Shown piece by piece: positions 1 to 8,749 of a DNA stretch of 45,010 nucleotides. A program made the position numbers and the translations under genes. The notes beneath the pieces are model-generated. The model was not told the DNA's origin, made no database searches, and saw only the letters and a program-made list of their open reading frames with translations. The stretch is from Acidiferrobacterales bacterium (GTDB lineage: Bacteria; Pseudomonadota; Gammaproteobacteria; Acidiferrobacterales; SZUA-150). The stretch covers positions 1 through 45,010 of the forward strand of contig CAMYII010000010.1 in NCBI GenBank assembly GCA_947258385.1, given 5' to 3'. The first letter of the stretch is position 1, and each line of letters begins with the position of its first letter.

Positions 1-255
1 GGCGTAACCATGGGCCTGGAGCCAGGCTGGTAGGGCACTGTCGTCCCAACCCGGCTGGCTCTGATCCAAGGTGAAGGAGAAGACCTCAAATTTGTTTTGC
101 GTGCGTACACGGAAAAGATGCAGCAGGCGTAATAGGGTAAAAGAATCCTTGCCGCCGGAAAGGCAGACCATGACGCGGTCGCCCCGCTGGATCATGTCGT
201 AATCGGCAATGGCCTTGCCCATGTAATGCAGGAGTTTCTTTTCCAGTTTCGACAC
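1..255 (-). CDS. ttcA: tRNA 2-thiocytidine biosynthesis protein TtcA, N-terminal part (cut by window edge)
   Basis: TtcA is the ATP-dependent, iron-sulfur enzyme that converts cytidine 32 of certain tRNAs to 2-thiocytidine in the cytoplasm. The 85 visible residues begin [20 protein letters not shown] and contain the PP-loop motif CLSGGKDS near residues 33-40, followed by the LDQSQPGW segment that matches LDQKQPGF of the E. coli protein. The CxxC cysteines lie beyond the window edge. The start is GTG at 253-255: an in-frame TGA lies a few codons upstream and no ATG is available before residue 12. No strong Shine-Dalgarno is seen, only a GGGG run. The family is clear from the PP-loop and the flanking segment. 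Confidence 0.9.
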   Translation of the reverse strand, partial: MSKLEKKLLHYMGKAIADYDMIQRGDRVMVCLSGGKDSFTLLRLLHLFRVRTQNKFEVFSFTLDQSQPGWDDSALPAWLQAHGYA

Positions 256-736
256 TTTGTGATCCCCGGATAATCAGGCTATTGGACCGGCCGCTTGAAG
301 GAGTATTGTGGCGCATCGCGGCGCGCTGCGCCAGTCGACCGAGCGCATCCGGCTGGGGCTGGGACCAGAGGCGTCAGCCCTTGAAGCGGCAGAACTGTGG
401 CGGAAGCCTGGCACCTGTCTCAAAATACCTTCCGCCCCCTGGCGCTGTGGGGCGCGGAGACGCAAAGGTCGCTAAGAAAGCAAAAACGCTTTATATTTTG
501 GAGTATTCTCTGCGTCCTCTGCGCCTTGGCGTGCTTTGCGTCGCTTCCAGGGCGTGAAGGGTAGCTGAGCGTTTGATTCCGAGACAGGTCCTAATCACAT
601 ATTACGGACCGGGGTCGCTATTGGGCGACCGGGCAATCCGCTGTGCGTGGAACCAACGACAATGGGGCCGAAACCGGCGAGTGGCGTCACCCGTCTTGCT
701 TCAGCCCCATAGCTTGGCTAAGAGCTTGATCGGTGA
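256..736. other. intergenic spacer with a repeat-like element
   Basis: I see no convincing gene in this stretch. The open frames crossing it have no recognisable protein content. It holds the imperfect inverted-repeat element at 459-542, described separately. The rest looks like ordinary spacer between the divergent start of ttcA and the 3' end of the small ORF at 737-934. Confidence 0.6.
459..542. repeat. MITE/REP-like element with imperfect terminal inverted repeats
   Basis: The left arm at 459-476 (GACGCAAAGGTCGCTAAG) matches the reverse complement of the right arm at 525-542 at 15 of 18 positions. The interior is AT-rich (AACGCTTTATATTTTGG). The right arm recurs as a partial copy at 3719-3744. 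No transposase is present. Non-autonomous dispersed repeat is an inference; the arms and the second copy are visible. Confidence 0.55.
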
Positions 737-934
737 TTAATTTTTGACCCAGTCCTTCATGTGGTCGGTGTTGCGATTGGCGCCGTCCTCGTAGCCTGCC
801 GTATAGCCCTCGGTGATACGCTGTTCCTCGCGCTTGGGATTGTGCAGATAGCCACCCACCCAACCGTCGACGTACTCGCGATCAACACCTGCTTTTTGTA
901 ATTTACCGACCGTTTCGTGATATGCCTGATCCAT
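737..934 (-). CDS. small conserved hypothetical protein (65 aa)
   Basis: This is a 65-residue soluble, acidic protein with no signal peptide or membrane segment. It begins MDQAYHETVGKLQKAG and contains VDGWVGGYLHNPKREEQR and a C-terminal GYEDGANRNTD stretch. The motif pattern resembles small uncharacterised proteins I have seen in related gammaproteobacteria, but no function is known to me. The ATG at 932-934 is chosen because an AGGAG sits just upstream; longer in-frame starts lack such a site. It stands alone, facing away from gspA, and ends 480 bases from ttcA. Coding status is likely from the ribosome site and composition rather than from a named domain. Confidence 0.6.
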   Translation of the reverse strand: MDQAYHETVGKLQKAGVDREYVDGWVGGYLHNPKREEQRITEGYTAGYEDGANRNTDHMKDWVKN

Positions 935-1135
935 TTCATACTCCTGCAGATAAAGTATGGTTGCGTAACGAGAAATGGCCACGAACTATATGCTGCGCTG
1001 CACCGTAAGTCAATATTAGAAAAGACAAATATACGATGGGCACCAGATTTTCTTTTGAAATCCCGGGCAATGTCGGGGGCAGATCGACCGATGCGAAATG
1101 GCGGCGTATCGGTGCACGGGTGGTACGGATCACGA

Positions 1136-1226
1136 AACCCCAACCGCTTCGGGCGAGTGCAGGGTTGTCGGGCGGTCGGCGACGCGGACGCCCGCTGCCG
1201 TTAACTCGCCCGAAGCGGTTGGGGTT
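1136..1226. repeat. long perfect inverted repeat upstream of gspA
   Basis: Positions 1136-1158 and 1204-1226 form a perfect 23-bp inverted repeat (core CCCCAACCGCTTCGGGCGAG) around a 45-base loop. The loop itself can form a smaller GC-rich hairpin. No T-run follows on either strand, so it is not a standard intrinsic terminator. It ends about 100 bases before the gspA start and could act in the gspA leader. Confidence 0.8.
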
Positions 1227-1329
1227 GCCGCGATTTGGTGTACACTAGGCAGCATACGGCCAGCACAGCTAGGGCGGTATCCGCCCGTGCAGTTTGCCGC
1301 TGATTGAGCGTCGCGACGCGTAGGGATCT

Positions 1330-3009
1330 ATGTATACCGAGTTTTTTGGTCTGCGGGAAAGTCCGTTCTCCATTGCCCCGGACCCGCAGTATCTTTTTCT
1401 GAGCCGGCGCGACCGGGAGGCGTTGGCGCATTTCCGCTACGGCATAAGCGTCAGCGGCGGCTTTGTGCAGCTCACGGGAGAAGTCGGTACGGGCAAGACC
1501 ATGCTCATACGCGCCTTGCTGGAAGAGCTGCCCGAGGACGTTGACGTGGCGCTCGTGTTGAATCCGGTGATGACCGTATTCGAGTTTGTCGCCGCCATCT
1601 GCGATGAGTTGCGGGTTTCCTATCGAAAGACCACCAAGAGCCTGAAGGTCCTGGTCGACGCCCTCAATGCCTATTTGCTGGAGAATCACGCCAATGGCAG
1701 GCGGACCGTGCTGATCATGGACGAGGCGCAGAATCTGAGCCCCGAAGTGCTGGAGCAGGTGCGTCTATTGACGAATCTGGAAACCAGTAAACACAAGCTG
1801 CTGCAAATTATCCTCGTCGGACAACCCGAATTGAACGAAAAGCTGGCGGGCAGGAACATGCGGCAACTCGCACAGCGGATCACCGTCCGGTACAGTCTGG
1901 TGGCGCTAAAGCGCAACGAAACCTCTGAATACATCGCGCATCGCTGCCGAGTGGCCGGGGCCGACAGGGAGTTGTTCGGCCTGCCGGCCATATCCTGGGT
2001 GCACCGTTTGAGCGGTGGCAATCCGAGAATGATCAATATTATATGCGACCGCGCGCTGATGGGTGCCTATGCGCGGAGCCAGATCATGGTCGATGCCGCC
2101 ACCGTACGCCGGGCCGCGGCCGAAGTCGGGGATAGCGTCCCGGGACGGTACTGGTTGCGGCATGCGAAGATGCTTGCCGCCGCAATGGCCGCAGGTGTCA
2201 TCGTCTTGGCCGCCTGGCAATTGGTTTTGTTGGTTCAAACCTCCACCCCGCAAGAGACCGCTGGCATGGTGTCGCGAACGCACGAGGCCGTGGGCCAGGG
2301 CGAACCGTTGGCGGCGACGCCGGTGCATCTGGAGGTGCCTCGCGCCGAAAGCCCAGGCAAACATGAGATCTCATTGGAGCGCTTGTTGTCAGATCCGACG
2401 GTCGCGACGGATACCGAATCGGCGTTCCGTGCGCTATTCGCGCGGTGGAATATACATGATATTTCACTCGCTGACAGGACGGGCTGCGAGATTGCCGAGC
2501 AGGTCGGTCTGCGGTGCATCTTCAGCACCGGTACCTGGAACAATCTGCGCAATTTCAATCGGCCGACAGTCATCGAATTGCTGGACGTACAGGGTGACAG
2601 GCATCATGTGGTGGTCGATCGCATGATTGGCGATCAAGTGCTGCTGAATTTCGGTGGCAAGACGCATGGTTTTGCCATCAGCGAGGTCGATCGTTACTGG
2701 TACGGGAAGTATTTGCTGCTATGGCGTCCGCCTAGCCTGGCTCAGGATACGGTACGGCGCGGCGCGCGGGGCGAGACGGTATTATGGCTGCGAGACGTGT
2801 TGGCCCGATATCAGGGCAACAATATGTCGTCACAGGCGAGTGATTTGTTTGACGAAGAACTCGAAATCCAGTTGAAGGAATTTCAACGTCAGCATCAACT
2901 GGTTGCAGACGGTATTGTCGGGCAATTCACCCTGATGCATTTGAACAATTATAACCAGAATCACACAACGCCCGTTCTGTGGCGTCTGCCTGAGGCCGAG
3001 ACGGGTTAG
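1330..3009 (+). CDS. gspA: type II secretion ATPase GspA (ExeA-like) with peptidoglycan-binding domain
   Basis: GspA with GspB forms the inner-membrane complex that helps insert and assemble the type II secretion secretin through the peptidoglycan. The 559-residue protein has an N-terminal AAA ATPase with Walker A GEVGTGKT at 50-57 and Walker B LIMDEAQ ending near 134. A single membrane segment follows at about 281-303. The periplasmic part has a C39-peptidase-like region (about 350-465, no obvious catalytic triad) and a C-terminal peptidoglycan-binding domain (about 480-545). Length and order match ExeA of Aeromonas. The ATG at 1330 follows a TAGGGA site. The stop is two bases before the gspB start, so the pair is one operon. 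No other gsp gene is in the window. Confidence 0.92.
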   Translation: MYTEFFGLRESPFSIAPDPQYLFLSRRDREALAHFRYGISVSGGFVQLTGEVGTGKTMLIRALLEELPEDVDVALVLNPVMTVFEFVAAICDELRVSYRKTTKSLKVLVDALNAYLLENHANGRRTVLIMDEAQNLSPEVLEQVRLLTNLETSKHKLLQIILVGQPELNEKLAGRNMRQLAQRITVRYSLVALKRNETSEYIAHRCRVAGADRELFGLPAISWVHRLSGGNPRMINIICDRALMGAYARSQIMVDAATVRRAAAEVGDSVPGRYWLRHAKMLAAAMAAGVIVLAAWQLVLLVQTSTPQETAGMVSRTHEAVGQGEPLAATPVHLEVPRAESPGKHEISLERLLSDPTVATDTESAFRALFARWNIHDISLADRTGCEIAEQVGLRCIFSTGTWNNLRNFNRPTVIELLDVQGDRHHVVVDRMIGDQVLLNFGGKTHGFAISEVDRYWYGKYLLLWRPPSLAQDTVRRGARGETVLWLRDVLARYQGNNMSSQASDLFDEELEIQLKEFQRQHQLVADGIVGQFTLMHLNNYNQNHTTPVLWRLPEAETG

Positions 3010-3011
3010 GC

Positions 3012-3677
3012 ATGTCATACATTCTCGATGCCCTAAAGAAGTCGGAACGGGAACGAAACCTGCGTCAGACTCAGGGTGCGAGGGAGATGGACAAGATCGC
3101 GGCGAAGTCGGTCCAACGTGGCCGGACACCGTTGAGGATCGGTTTGCTATTTACGCTGGCCGGATTTCTCGTGGCGACGCTGCTGTGGTGGGCCCTCAGA
3201 GCCGATCCAACCGAATCACGCAACCGCGCGGTTACCGCGGCGTCGTTCGACACTGACATGGCGGCGGATGTTAGCGGCGGGGACCCCAACTTACCGCAGA
3301 ATGCGACGGTCACGGTTGACCGTGTGCTGGCTGCAAAACAGGCGTCGATAGCACAAAGCCCCGGAGGAACTGCCCCCGGCGGGCAGCCTGGCGCGGGTGA
3401 GGCGATACGATCAACCGGGCAATCCGTTCCGCCAAGTTATCTCAAGACTCCGTACCTGTGGGAAATGCCTGAGTCCTTGAGGAGCGGTATCCCGGATATG
3501 TCGGTGACCATTCATGTCTATTCACCGGACGTGGCACAGCAAATTGTGTTTATCAACGACCGCAAATACCACCAGGGTGAAAAAACCAAAGAGGGTGTAC
3601 GGGTCGAAGGCATCGTGGAAGAAGGCGTGATCCTGAGCTACCGGCAGCGCTATTTCAAACTGCCACGGCCCAGGTGA
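3012..3677 (+). CDS. gspB: type II secretion protein GspB (ExeB-like)
   Basis: GspB is the partner of GspA in secretin assembly. The 221-residue protein starts with the hallmark MSYILDALKKSERER. It has one membrane segment at about 42-63, then a proline- and glycine-rich periplasmic linker. The conserved C-terminal T2SSB domain spans about 145-221 (region MSVTIHVYSPDVAQQIVFIN, ending in YRQRYFKLPRPR). It begins two bases after the gspA stop and must be translated from the same message. Identification rests on the N-terminal motif, topology, C-terminal domain and position. Confidence 0.92.
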   Translation: MSYILDALKKSERERNLRQTQGAREMDKIAAKSVQRGRTPLRIGLLFTLAGFLVATLLWWALRADPTESRNRAVTAASFDTDMAADVSGGDPNLPQNATVTVDRVLAAKQASIAQSPGGTAPGGQPGAGEAIRSTGQSVPPSYLKTPYLWEMPESLRSGIPDMSVTIHVYSPDVAQQIVFINDRKYHQGEKTKEGVRVEGIVEEGVILSYRQRYFKLPRPR

Positions 3678-3718
3678 TACCGCAGGGCTCTCCCCGCTGT
3701 CACCTTGTATGAGTGTTT

Positions 3719-3744
3719 AACGCAAAGGCGCCAAGGCGCGCGGA
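3719..3744. repeat. partial second copy of the 459-542 repeat arm
   Basis: The sequence ACGCAAAGGCGCCAAGGCG just after gspB closely matches the reverse complement of the right arm at 525-542 and its flank. The partner arm is not present, so this looks like a truncated or solo copy. Confidence 0.45.
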
Positions 3745-3763
3745 AGATATATTTAGAAAGGTC

Positions 3764-4786
3764 CTAATCCGGTTTTCTGATTCTGATATTCGCCTTTTTG
3801 AAGCTCTCCATGGCTTTACGGTCCCTGTCCGTCACGTTGAGCCCGACCATTCCGGCATTGCGGGAAATCAACTGATATCCGCAGCGGCAGCGCTCTGCCC
3901 CGTACGCAACCTCCGCGGTGCAGTGCGGGCATTTGTTGGCGGCAGTGGTTTTTCTGAAGACTTTCGTGGTTTTGGTTGCTGCCGGCGTGTCCTTGACGGT
4001 CTGTGACCGCTGGGTGGGGTCGGCATTGGCGATGCCGCTGGTCGTGGCGCTGTGTTTGGCCGCCGGCGGGGGTGCGTCGCTTGGTCTGGAAAAATCCCGG
4101 GTCTGATCCGGTTTATTCGTCTTCGAGCTGACGGCAGGCGCACGTGTGGGTGTGGCTGCCTTCGTCGGTCTCACCGCGGCTACCGCCTTGGCGGTTTGTT
4201 GGGCCCTAAATGCTTCGCCGGGCATTTTTGTCATCACCGGTCCGGTTGAATTGGAGTTCTTCTCGGCCACAGTTCTGGGTTGTTTTGCGCGAAGGGCTTT
4301 GCCCGCCACGATGTCATCGTTGGCGCGAGCCGCGAGCGCGTTGGCGGCCTGTTTGGCATGTGTGTTCGTGGAGCGTTGGCGGACGGCCTCGCGCTCTTTC
4401 TCGGTCCGCATTTTTTTCATATCACCGAGCACTTTCCTGGCAGCATTGGCGGCCTTTCGGATTTCAGAGAGCTTGCGTTGTTGGGATGTCAGGGCGTGTT
4501 GCGCCTGGTCGAGCTCGACTCTGGCCCCATCAACGGCTTGTACTTTGCCTGGATCTTCAGGGTCTCGAATCAGGTGGGCACGGCTGATGGTCAGTGTTTC
4601 CTTCGCCTGGGCCACCCTTGCAGCAAGATAGGTCTCGTAGAGTTCTTCTTCTTGTGCCTCCAATCCCAGCGCCTGGGCGGTTTCTTCAAGCTGTGAGGGC
4701 TTGAAGGAAAAACCGCATCGGCAGTATGTGGCGCTTACCGCCAGTGTTGAACCGCACAGGGGACAGGTTTTATCGAAAATACTCAA
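3764..4786 (-). CDS. uncharacterised protein with a zinc ribbon at each end and a coiled-coil/low-complexity middle
   Basis: I do not recognise a named family. Near the N-terminus is a CPLC-x10-CRCG metal-binding motif (Cys 8, 11, 22, 24). Near the C-terminus is a second motif with the same spacing, CPHC-x10-CRCG. Between them lie a charged heptad-like region likely to form coiled coil (around DQAQHALTSQQRKLSEIRKA) and a long stretch rich in Ala, Lys, Thr and Pro. No signal peptide or membrane segment is seen. I place the start at TTG 4784-4786, which has AAGGGA seven bases upstream and gives 340 residues beginning just before the first ribbon. The frame stays open to 5047, but that extension has odd composition and no good ribosome site. 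It is convergent with gspB and lies downstream of hslR on the same strand. Confidence 0.75.
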   Translation of the reverse strand: MSIFDKTCPLCGSTLAVSATYCRCGFSFKPSQLEETAQALGLEAQEEELYETYLAARVAQAKETLTISRAHLIRDPEDPGKVQAVDGARVELDQAQHALTSQQRKLSEIRKAANAARKVLGDMKKMRTEKEREAVRQRSTNTHAKQAANALAARANDDIVAGKALRAKQPRTVAEKNSNSTGPVMTKMPGEAFRAQQTAKAVAAVRPTKAATPTRAPAVSSKTNKPDQTRDFSRPSDAPPPAAKHSATTSGIANADPTQRSQTVKDTPAATKTTKVFRKTTAANKCPHCTAEVAYGAERCRCGYQLISRNAGMVGLNVTDRDRKAMESFKKANIRIRKPD

Positions 4787-5082
4787 AAGAGAATCCCTTC
4801 TGGAACGCCCAAGCTGACCAGACCGTATCAATGAATATGGCATATGGGGCAGCAGGGTGACCAACCGCACCGGATAAGCCGCCCCGCCTACCGGATGAGT
4901 GGTTGACCGCGTCCGCAGCGTATTATGGCGATAAACGTTCATCGTTTTTCCGTGGTCTGGAGCACGCAGGATGGACCTGACAAGGACTTGTCCCATTGAA
5001 GGACTTGGGCGGTGAGTGCCGGGTCGTGTGGCGCGTTCACTCATCACGGTGGCCCCAGCGTGTTTTTTGCATTCCGCGCCGG

Positions 5083-5484
5083 TTACTGCTGACCGCGATT
5101 GATGCGCATTAGCCTGCGACGACTCTGCTTGTCAGGTTTTGCCCGGGGGTACTCGACCCCGGCCGCCTGCAGCCGGAGCTGGGAGGCCAGAGTTTCACGG
5201 CCCCGTATGCTCTGTTCCGTTTCCGCATACAGTCTGGTGGCCTCGGGTGCGGGCCCACGCCTGTCAGAAAGCGCCTGTACGATGACGACGTACTCGTACC
5301 GCCCGCGGCGAATGTGTAATTGCTCACCCATGCGGATCATGCGGGAGCCCTTTGCACGCGTCCCACCGATGCGCACCTTTCCGCCTCTGATAGCTTCAGC
5401 GGCGAGCGCGCGGGTTTTGAAAAACCTTGCCGCCCACAACCATTTGTCGAGCCTTACGCTCGGGATTGGATCAGTAGCGTTCAA
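5083..5484 (-). CDS. hslR: ribosome-associated heat shock protein Hsp15 (S4 domain)
   Basis: Hsp15 binds free 50S subunits carrying a stalled nascent chain and helps recycle them. The 133-residue protein opens with an S4 RNA-binding domain (VRLDKWLWAARFFKTRALA, GGKVRIGGTRAKGSRMI) and ends in a basic tail (KPDKQSRRRLMRINRGQQ), the family arrangement. The start appears to be TTG at 5482-5484 with a GGGAT just upstream; no ATG or GTG is available before the S4 domain. It lies about 300 bases upstream of the zinc-ribbon gene on the same strand. Confidence 0.9.
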   Translation of the reverse strand: MNATDPIPSVRLDKWLWAARFFKTRALAAEAIRGGKVRIGGTRAKGSRMIRMGEQLHIRRGRYEYVVIVQALSDRRGPAPEATRLYAETEQSIRGRETLASQLRLQAAGVEYPRAKPDKQSRRRLMRINRGQQ

Positions 5485-5931
5485 TTCGATCCCACAGTAT
5501 CGGGCTAAACACCTTCAATTTATACCGGAAATCAACAGCAGCGCGCCTTGGTTTGCCTATCGCCTGCCGCATACACCGGGCGAATTCGAGCCGCACAATT
5601 TTTGCACGCCGGCCAATATTTGCATCATACACCAAAAGAGAGTTCCCGGCGGCAAGGCCTTCGAGGGCTATCGAGCGTAGAGCTCGTCTAATCGGGTCAG
5701 TCTGAAAACCCGGATCTTTAGTCTCGGGCCCAGGCTTTGCTAAAGCACTGATTCACGATAGGCTAGGGCCTTTATGGGCAGCGGCGATTCGATCCCGCTT
5801 TTTCTCGGCGGTATCTCCCTTTGACGCAGGTCGACGGCATTAGCAACTGCGTAAAGTCTTAGAACCTTGGAAAGTGTTTGCTGAGGTTTGTCCGGCTTCC
5901 GGCAAACTGAGAGGTAGAGAGGAAAACATCG
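5485..5931. other. intergenic spacer between divergent hslR and mscS-family gene
   Basis: I see no gene here. It should hold the promoters of both flanking genes, but I could not pick a convincing -35/-10 pair. Open frames crossing it lack recognisable protein content. Confidence 0.5.
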
Positions 5932-7026
5932 ATGGACCTTGAAGTCATCCCAGTGTGGTTGCCTGACATCATGGCTGGGCACCTTTGGATAGTGCAAGTG
6001 GCGCTAGTGGTTTTTCTGCTGCTGCTCTTTGACTTCATTGCGAAGCGGATACTGAGGCGACTGCGTAGCAGGCTTAATCAATCAGCCAAAGGCTGGGACG
6101 ATGCGGTAACGGATGCTTTGCAACAACCTCTCATCCTGCTTATATGGATCGTTGGTGTCGCCTTTGCAGCCGATATTGTTCAGCAACAAACGGCCGCTCC
6201 CATTTTTCAAGCAGTCAGGCCGATCCGCGACATCGGCGTAATTGCTGCCATTACCTGGTTTTTGATTCGTCTGTCCAGGCGCATCGAGGCAAACATCGTT
6301 TTCAGGTACAAAGCAGCCGGCGAGCCTATCGATCATTCGACAATAGGTACCTTGCGCAAGCTGGTTCGGCTATCGATTATTATTACTGCGATCCTGGCTG
6401 CCTTACAAACACTTGGATACGGTATTGCGGGTGTATTGGCTTTCGGTGCGGTGAGTGGTATTGCCATCGGTTTTGCCGCGAAGGATTTGCTGGCAAATTT
6501 TTTTGGCGCACTGATGATCTATCTCGACCGGCCTTTCAGAGTAGGTGATTGGATCCGGGCATCAGACAGCAACATAGAGGGCACTGTGGAGAGCATAGGC
6601 TGGCGGTTGACCGTGGTCCGCACATTTGACAAACGCCCTGTTTACATTCCCAACTCAATGTTTGCCCGCATTGCAGTAGAAAATGCATCGCGCATGGGCA
6701 ACCGCTGCATATTTGAGACGATCGCTGTACGTCACAAAGATATCGATAGGATGGATGCCATTGTAAAAGATGTCAAGCCCATGCTTGTCGCGCATAAAGA
6801 TATCGATGACTCACTGACAATAATGGTCAGTGTTAACGCCTTCTCTGTTTCGTCTATTGAACTTCTTATTTGTGCATTCACATGCACTGGGGATTGGGTA
6901 CGTTATCACGAAATCAAGCAGGACATATTGTTGCGTGTCGGCAAAATAATCTCCGAGCACGGCGCTGAGATTACTGGTTCAACAGCGACGCAGCCCTTGG
7001 CAGAAGGGATAATGCGGCACGCATGA
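5932..7026 (+). CDS. MscS-family mechanosensitive channel
   Basis: This is a small-conductance mechanosensitive channel of the inner membrane, opened by membrane tension during osmotic downshock. The 364-residue protein has several N-terminal membrane segments. The conserved pore helix and beta-domain entry are clear: GVLAFGAVSGIAIGFAAKDL, then NFFGALMIYLDRPFRVGDWI and the beta-domain sequence VESIGWRLTVVRTFDKRPVYIPNS. It is longer than E. coli MscS because of an extra N-terminal membrane region, as in mid-sized family members. The ATG at 5932 follows GAGAGG. Base composition appears somewhat lower in GC than most neighbours, which could mean a separate history. The subfamily is not resolved. 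Confidence 0.9.
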   Translation: MDLEVIPVWLPDIMAGHLWIVQVALVVFLLLLFDFIAKRILRRLRSRLNQSAKGWDDAVTDALQQPLILLIWIVGVAFAADIVQQQTAAPIFQAVRPIRDIGVIAAITWFLIRLSRRIEANIVFRYKAAGEPIDHSTIGTLRKLVRLSIIITAILAALQTLGYGIAGVLAFGAVSGIAIGFAAKDLLANFFGALMIYLDRPFRVGDWIRASDSNIEGTVESIGWRLTVVRTFDKRPVYIPNSMFARIAVENASRMGNRCIFETIAVRHKDIDRMDAIVKDVKPMLVAHKDIDDSLTIMVSVNAFSVSSIELLICAFTCTGDWVRYHEIKQDILLRVGKIISEHGAEITGSTATQPLAEGIMRHA

Positions 7027-7033
7027 GGCAAGC

Positions 7034-7086
7034 TAAGATTCAAGGTTTAGCTGTATTGCATTCTAATTCGACACGCCTGAATCTTA
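7034..7086. repeat. 9-bp inverted repeat between mscS-family and CDF genes
   Basis: TAAGATTCA at 7034-7042 pairs with TGAATCTTA at 7078-7086 around a 35-base loop, with two further pairs possible after a bulge. It could be a weak terminator for the upstream gene or an operator for the downstream one. There is no T-run. Confidence 0.4.
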
Positions 7087-7126
7087 TAGTTGTCTCGGGA
7101 TTACAGATCTTTCAACATGGCGAACT

Positions 7127-8032
7127 ATGGACATTCATGACGAACTGGATAGACCTGTAACAAGTAAGGTTCTGGTTCTATCGCTTATTCTAACGCTGCT
7201 TTTTGCCGTCGTTGAGGCGGTCAGTGGATGGTGGTCTCATTCCCTGGCGCTGATCGGCGACGCCGGTCATATGGTATCCGATTCTTTCGCCTTGGGGCTG
7301 GCCGCCGCGGCAACCTGGCTCGTGAGACAGCCACCTTCCGCGCGCCATTCCTACGGGTTCGGGCGCACCGAGGTCATCGCGGCGCTCACGAATAGTTTGA
7401 TTATGCTGGCTATCGTAGTCTGGATATTCATGGAAGCGGTGGCGAGGATTCAGTCGCCAGAGCAGGTAATCGGTGGTGCCGTGATGATCGTGGCCGGTAT
7501 CGGATTATTGGTGAATGTGGTCATTGCTGTGGCGCTGCATCGCGGGGAGCAGACATTAAATGTTCGCGCCGCCTTGCTGCATGTGATGGGCGATATCCTC
7601 GGTTCAATCGCCGCCCTGGTGTCCGGCGTGGTGATTTATTTGAGCGGCTGGTCAATGATCGACCCCATTCTGTCGATTTTCATCTGTATTCTAATTTTGA
7701 TATCCAGTGTCAGGTTGTTGCGTGAGGCGATGCATGTTTTGATGGAGGGTGTTCCCTTGCATATTGATCTGCCAGAGGTCGGGACCGCCATTGCCGGTGA
7801 GGACAAAAATGTCATCTCCGTGCACGATTTGCATATCTGGTCGTTGTCATCCGGCGTGATCGCCCTGTCGGCGCATGTCGTGGTGAAAGACTTGTCGGAA
7901 TGGGATAATCTCCTGGTCCATGTTCGAGAGATGCTGGACGAACGATTCGGGATAAAACATGTAACATTACAACCCGAGACAAGCACGCATGTCATCCAGC
8001 CAATGGTTTACCGGTCTGCTGAACGAAAGTAA
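7127..8032 (+). CDS. cation diffusion facilitator family transporter (CzcD/ZitB-like)
   Basis: Members of this family export Zn2+ or related divalent metals from the cytoplasm in exchange for protons. The 301-residue protein has six predicted membrane segments. Metal-site residues are present in TM2 (GDAGHMVSDS: Asp45, His48, Asp52) and TM5 (HVMGD: His153, Asp157), the latter at the same numbering as E. coli YiiP. The C-terminal cytoplasmic domain carries the usual SVHDLHIWSLSSG segment. The HxxxD in TM2 and short N-terminus suggest the ZitB/CzcD (zinc) branch, but substrate cannot be fixed from sequence. The start at 7127 was kept because the protein aligns from its first residues. Confidence 0.92.
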   Translation: MDIHDELDRPVTSKVLVLSLILTLLFAVVEAVSGWWSHSLALIGDAGHMVSDSFALGLAAAATWLVRQPPSARHSYGFGRTEVIAALTNSLIMLAIVVWIFMEAVARIQSPEQVIGGAVMIVAGIGLLVNVVIAVALHRGEQTLNVRAALLHVMGDILGSIAALVSGVVIYLSGWSMIDPILSIFICILILISSVRLLREAMHVLMEGVPLHIDLPEVGTAIAGEDKNVISVHDLHIWSLSSGVIALSAHVVVKDLSEWDNLLVHVREMLDERFGIKHVTLQPETSTHVIQPMVYRSAERK

Positions 8033-8089
8033 GCAGGTAGATGCGTGGCTGCGAGAATGGTTTTATTCTGAATTGACCTGAATCCGAAC

Positions 8090-8668
8090 ATGCGCATTTT
8101 CTCAAACCTTTACGACACGGTGTTGCGCTGGGCGGCGCACCGGCACGCCACTCGCTATCTGGCGGGGTTGAGTTTTGCCGAATCATCTTTCTTTCCGATA
8201 CCCCCTGATGTGATGCTGGCGCCCATGGCGTTGGCCGTGCCGCAGCGGGCCTGGTTTTATGCCGGACTGACCACGGCGGCATCGGTGCTGGGCGGCGTGG
8301 CGGGGTACGGCATAGGCTTGCTTGTGTTTGACACCTTAACACCTTTTTTGCAAACGACCGATTATTGGCAGGACTATCTCCAGGTCAAACAGTGGTTTGC
8401 CGATTGGGGTTTCTGGGTCATCCTGCTCGCCGGTTTCTCGCCGATCCCCTATAAAGTCTTTACGATTACCGCGGGCGCGGTGGCGGTGGCTTTCTTGCCG
8501 TTTGTACTGGCGTCGCTCATCGGCCGAGGTGCGAGATTCTTTCTTGTCGCGGGCATTATCGTCGTCGGCGGCAAGCAAATGGAGAACCTTCTGCGCAGAT
8601 ATATTGATGTGATTGGATGGCTGACCGTGCTCTTATTCATCGTTATTCTGTTCGTTGTGCGGGATTAA
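8090..8668 (+). CDS. YqaA/DedA-related inner-membrane protein (VTT/SNARE-associated domain)
   Basis: The 192-residue integral membrane protein carries the VTT-domain signatures SFAESSFFPIPPDVMLAPMA near residues 28-47 and GFSPIPYKVFTITAGAV near 122-138. Some DedA-superfamily proteins translocate lipid carriers or maintain proton-motive force; YqaA-type members have no settled function. It starts 57 bases after the CDF stop on the same strand and may be cotranscribed. No signal peptide is separable from the first membrane region. Confidence 0.88.
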   Translation: MRIFSNLYDTVLRWAAHRHATRYLAGLSFAESSFFPIPPDVMLAPMALAVPQRAWFYAGLTTAASVLGGVAGYGIGLLVFDTLTPFLQTTDYWQDYLQVKQWFADWGFWVILLAGFSPIPYKVFTITAGAVAVAFLPFVLASLIGRGARFFLVAGIIVVGGKQMENLLRRYIDVIGWLTVLLFIVILFVVRD

Positions 8669-8749
8669 GTGCATTCCTGGGTGCGATGTTATGGTTAGCC
8701 AATAGTTGAAAGATGCTGTCTTACCAAACATGCACTTGTAACTGATCTG

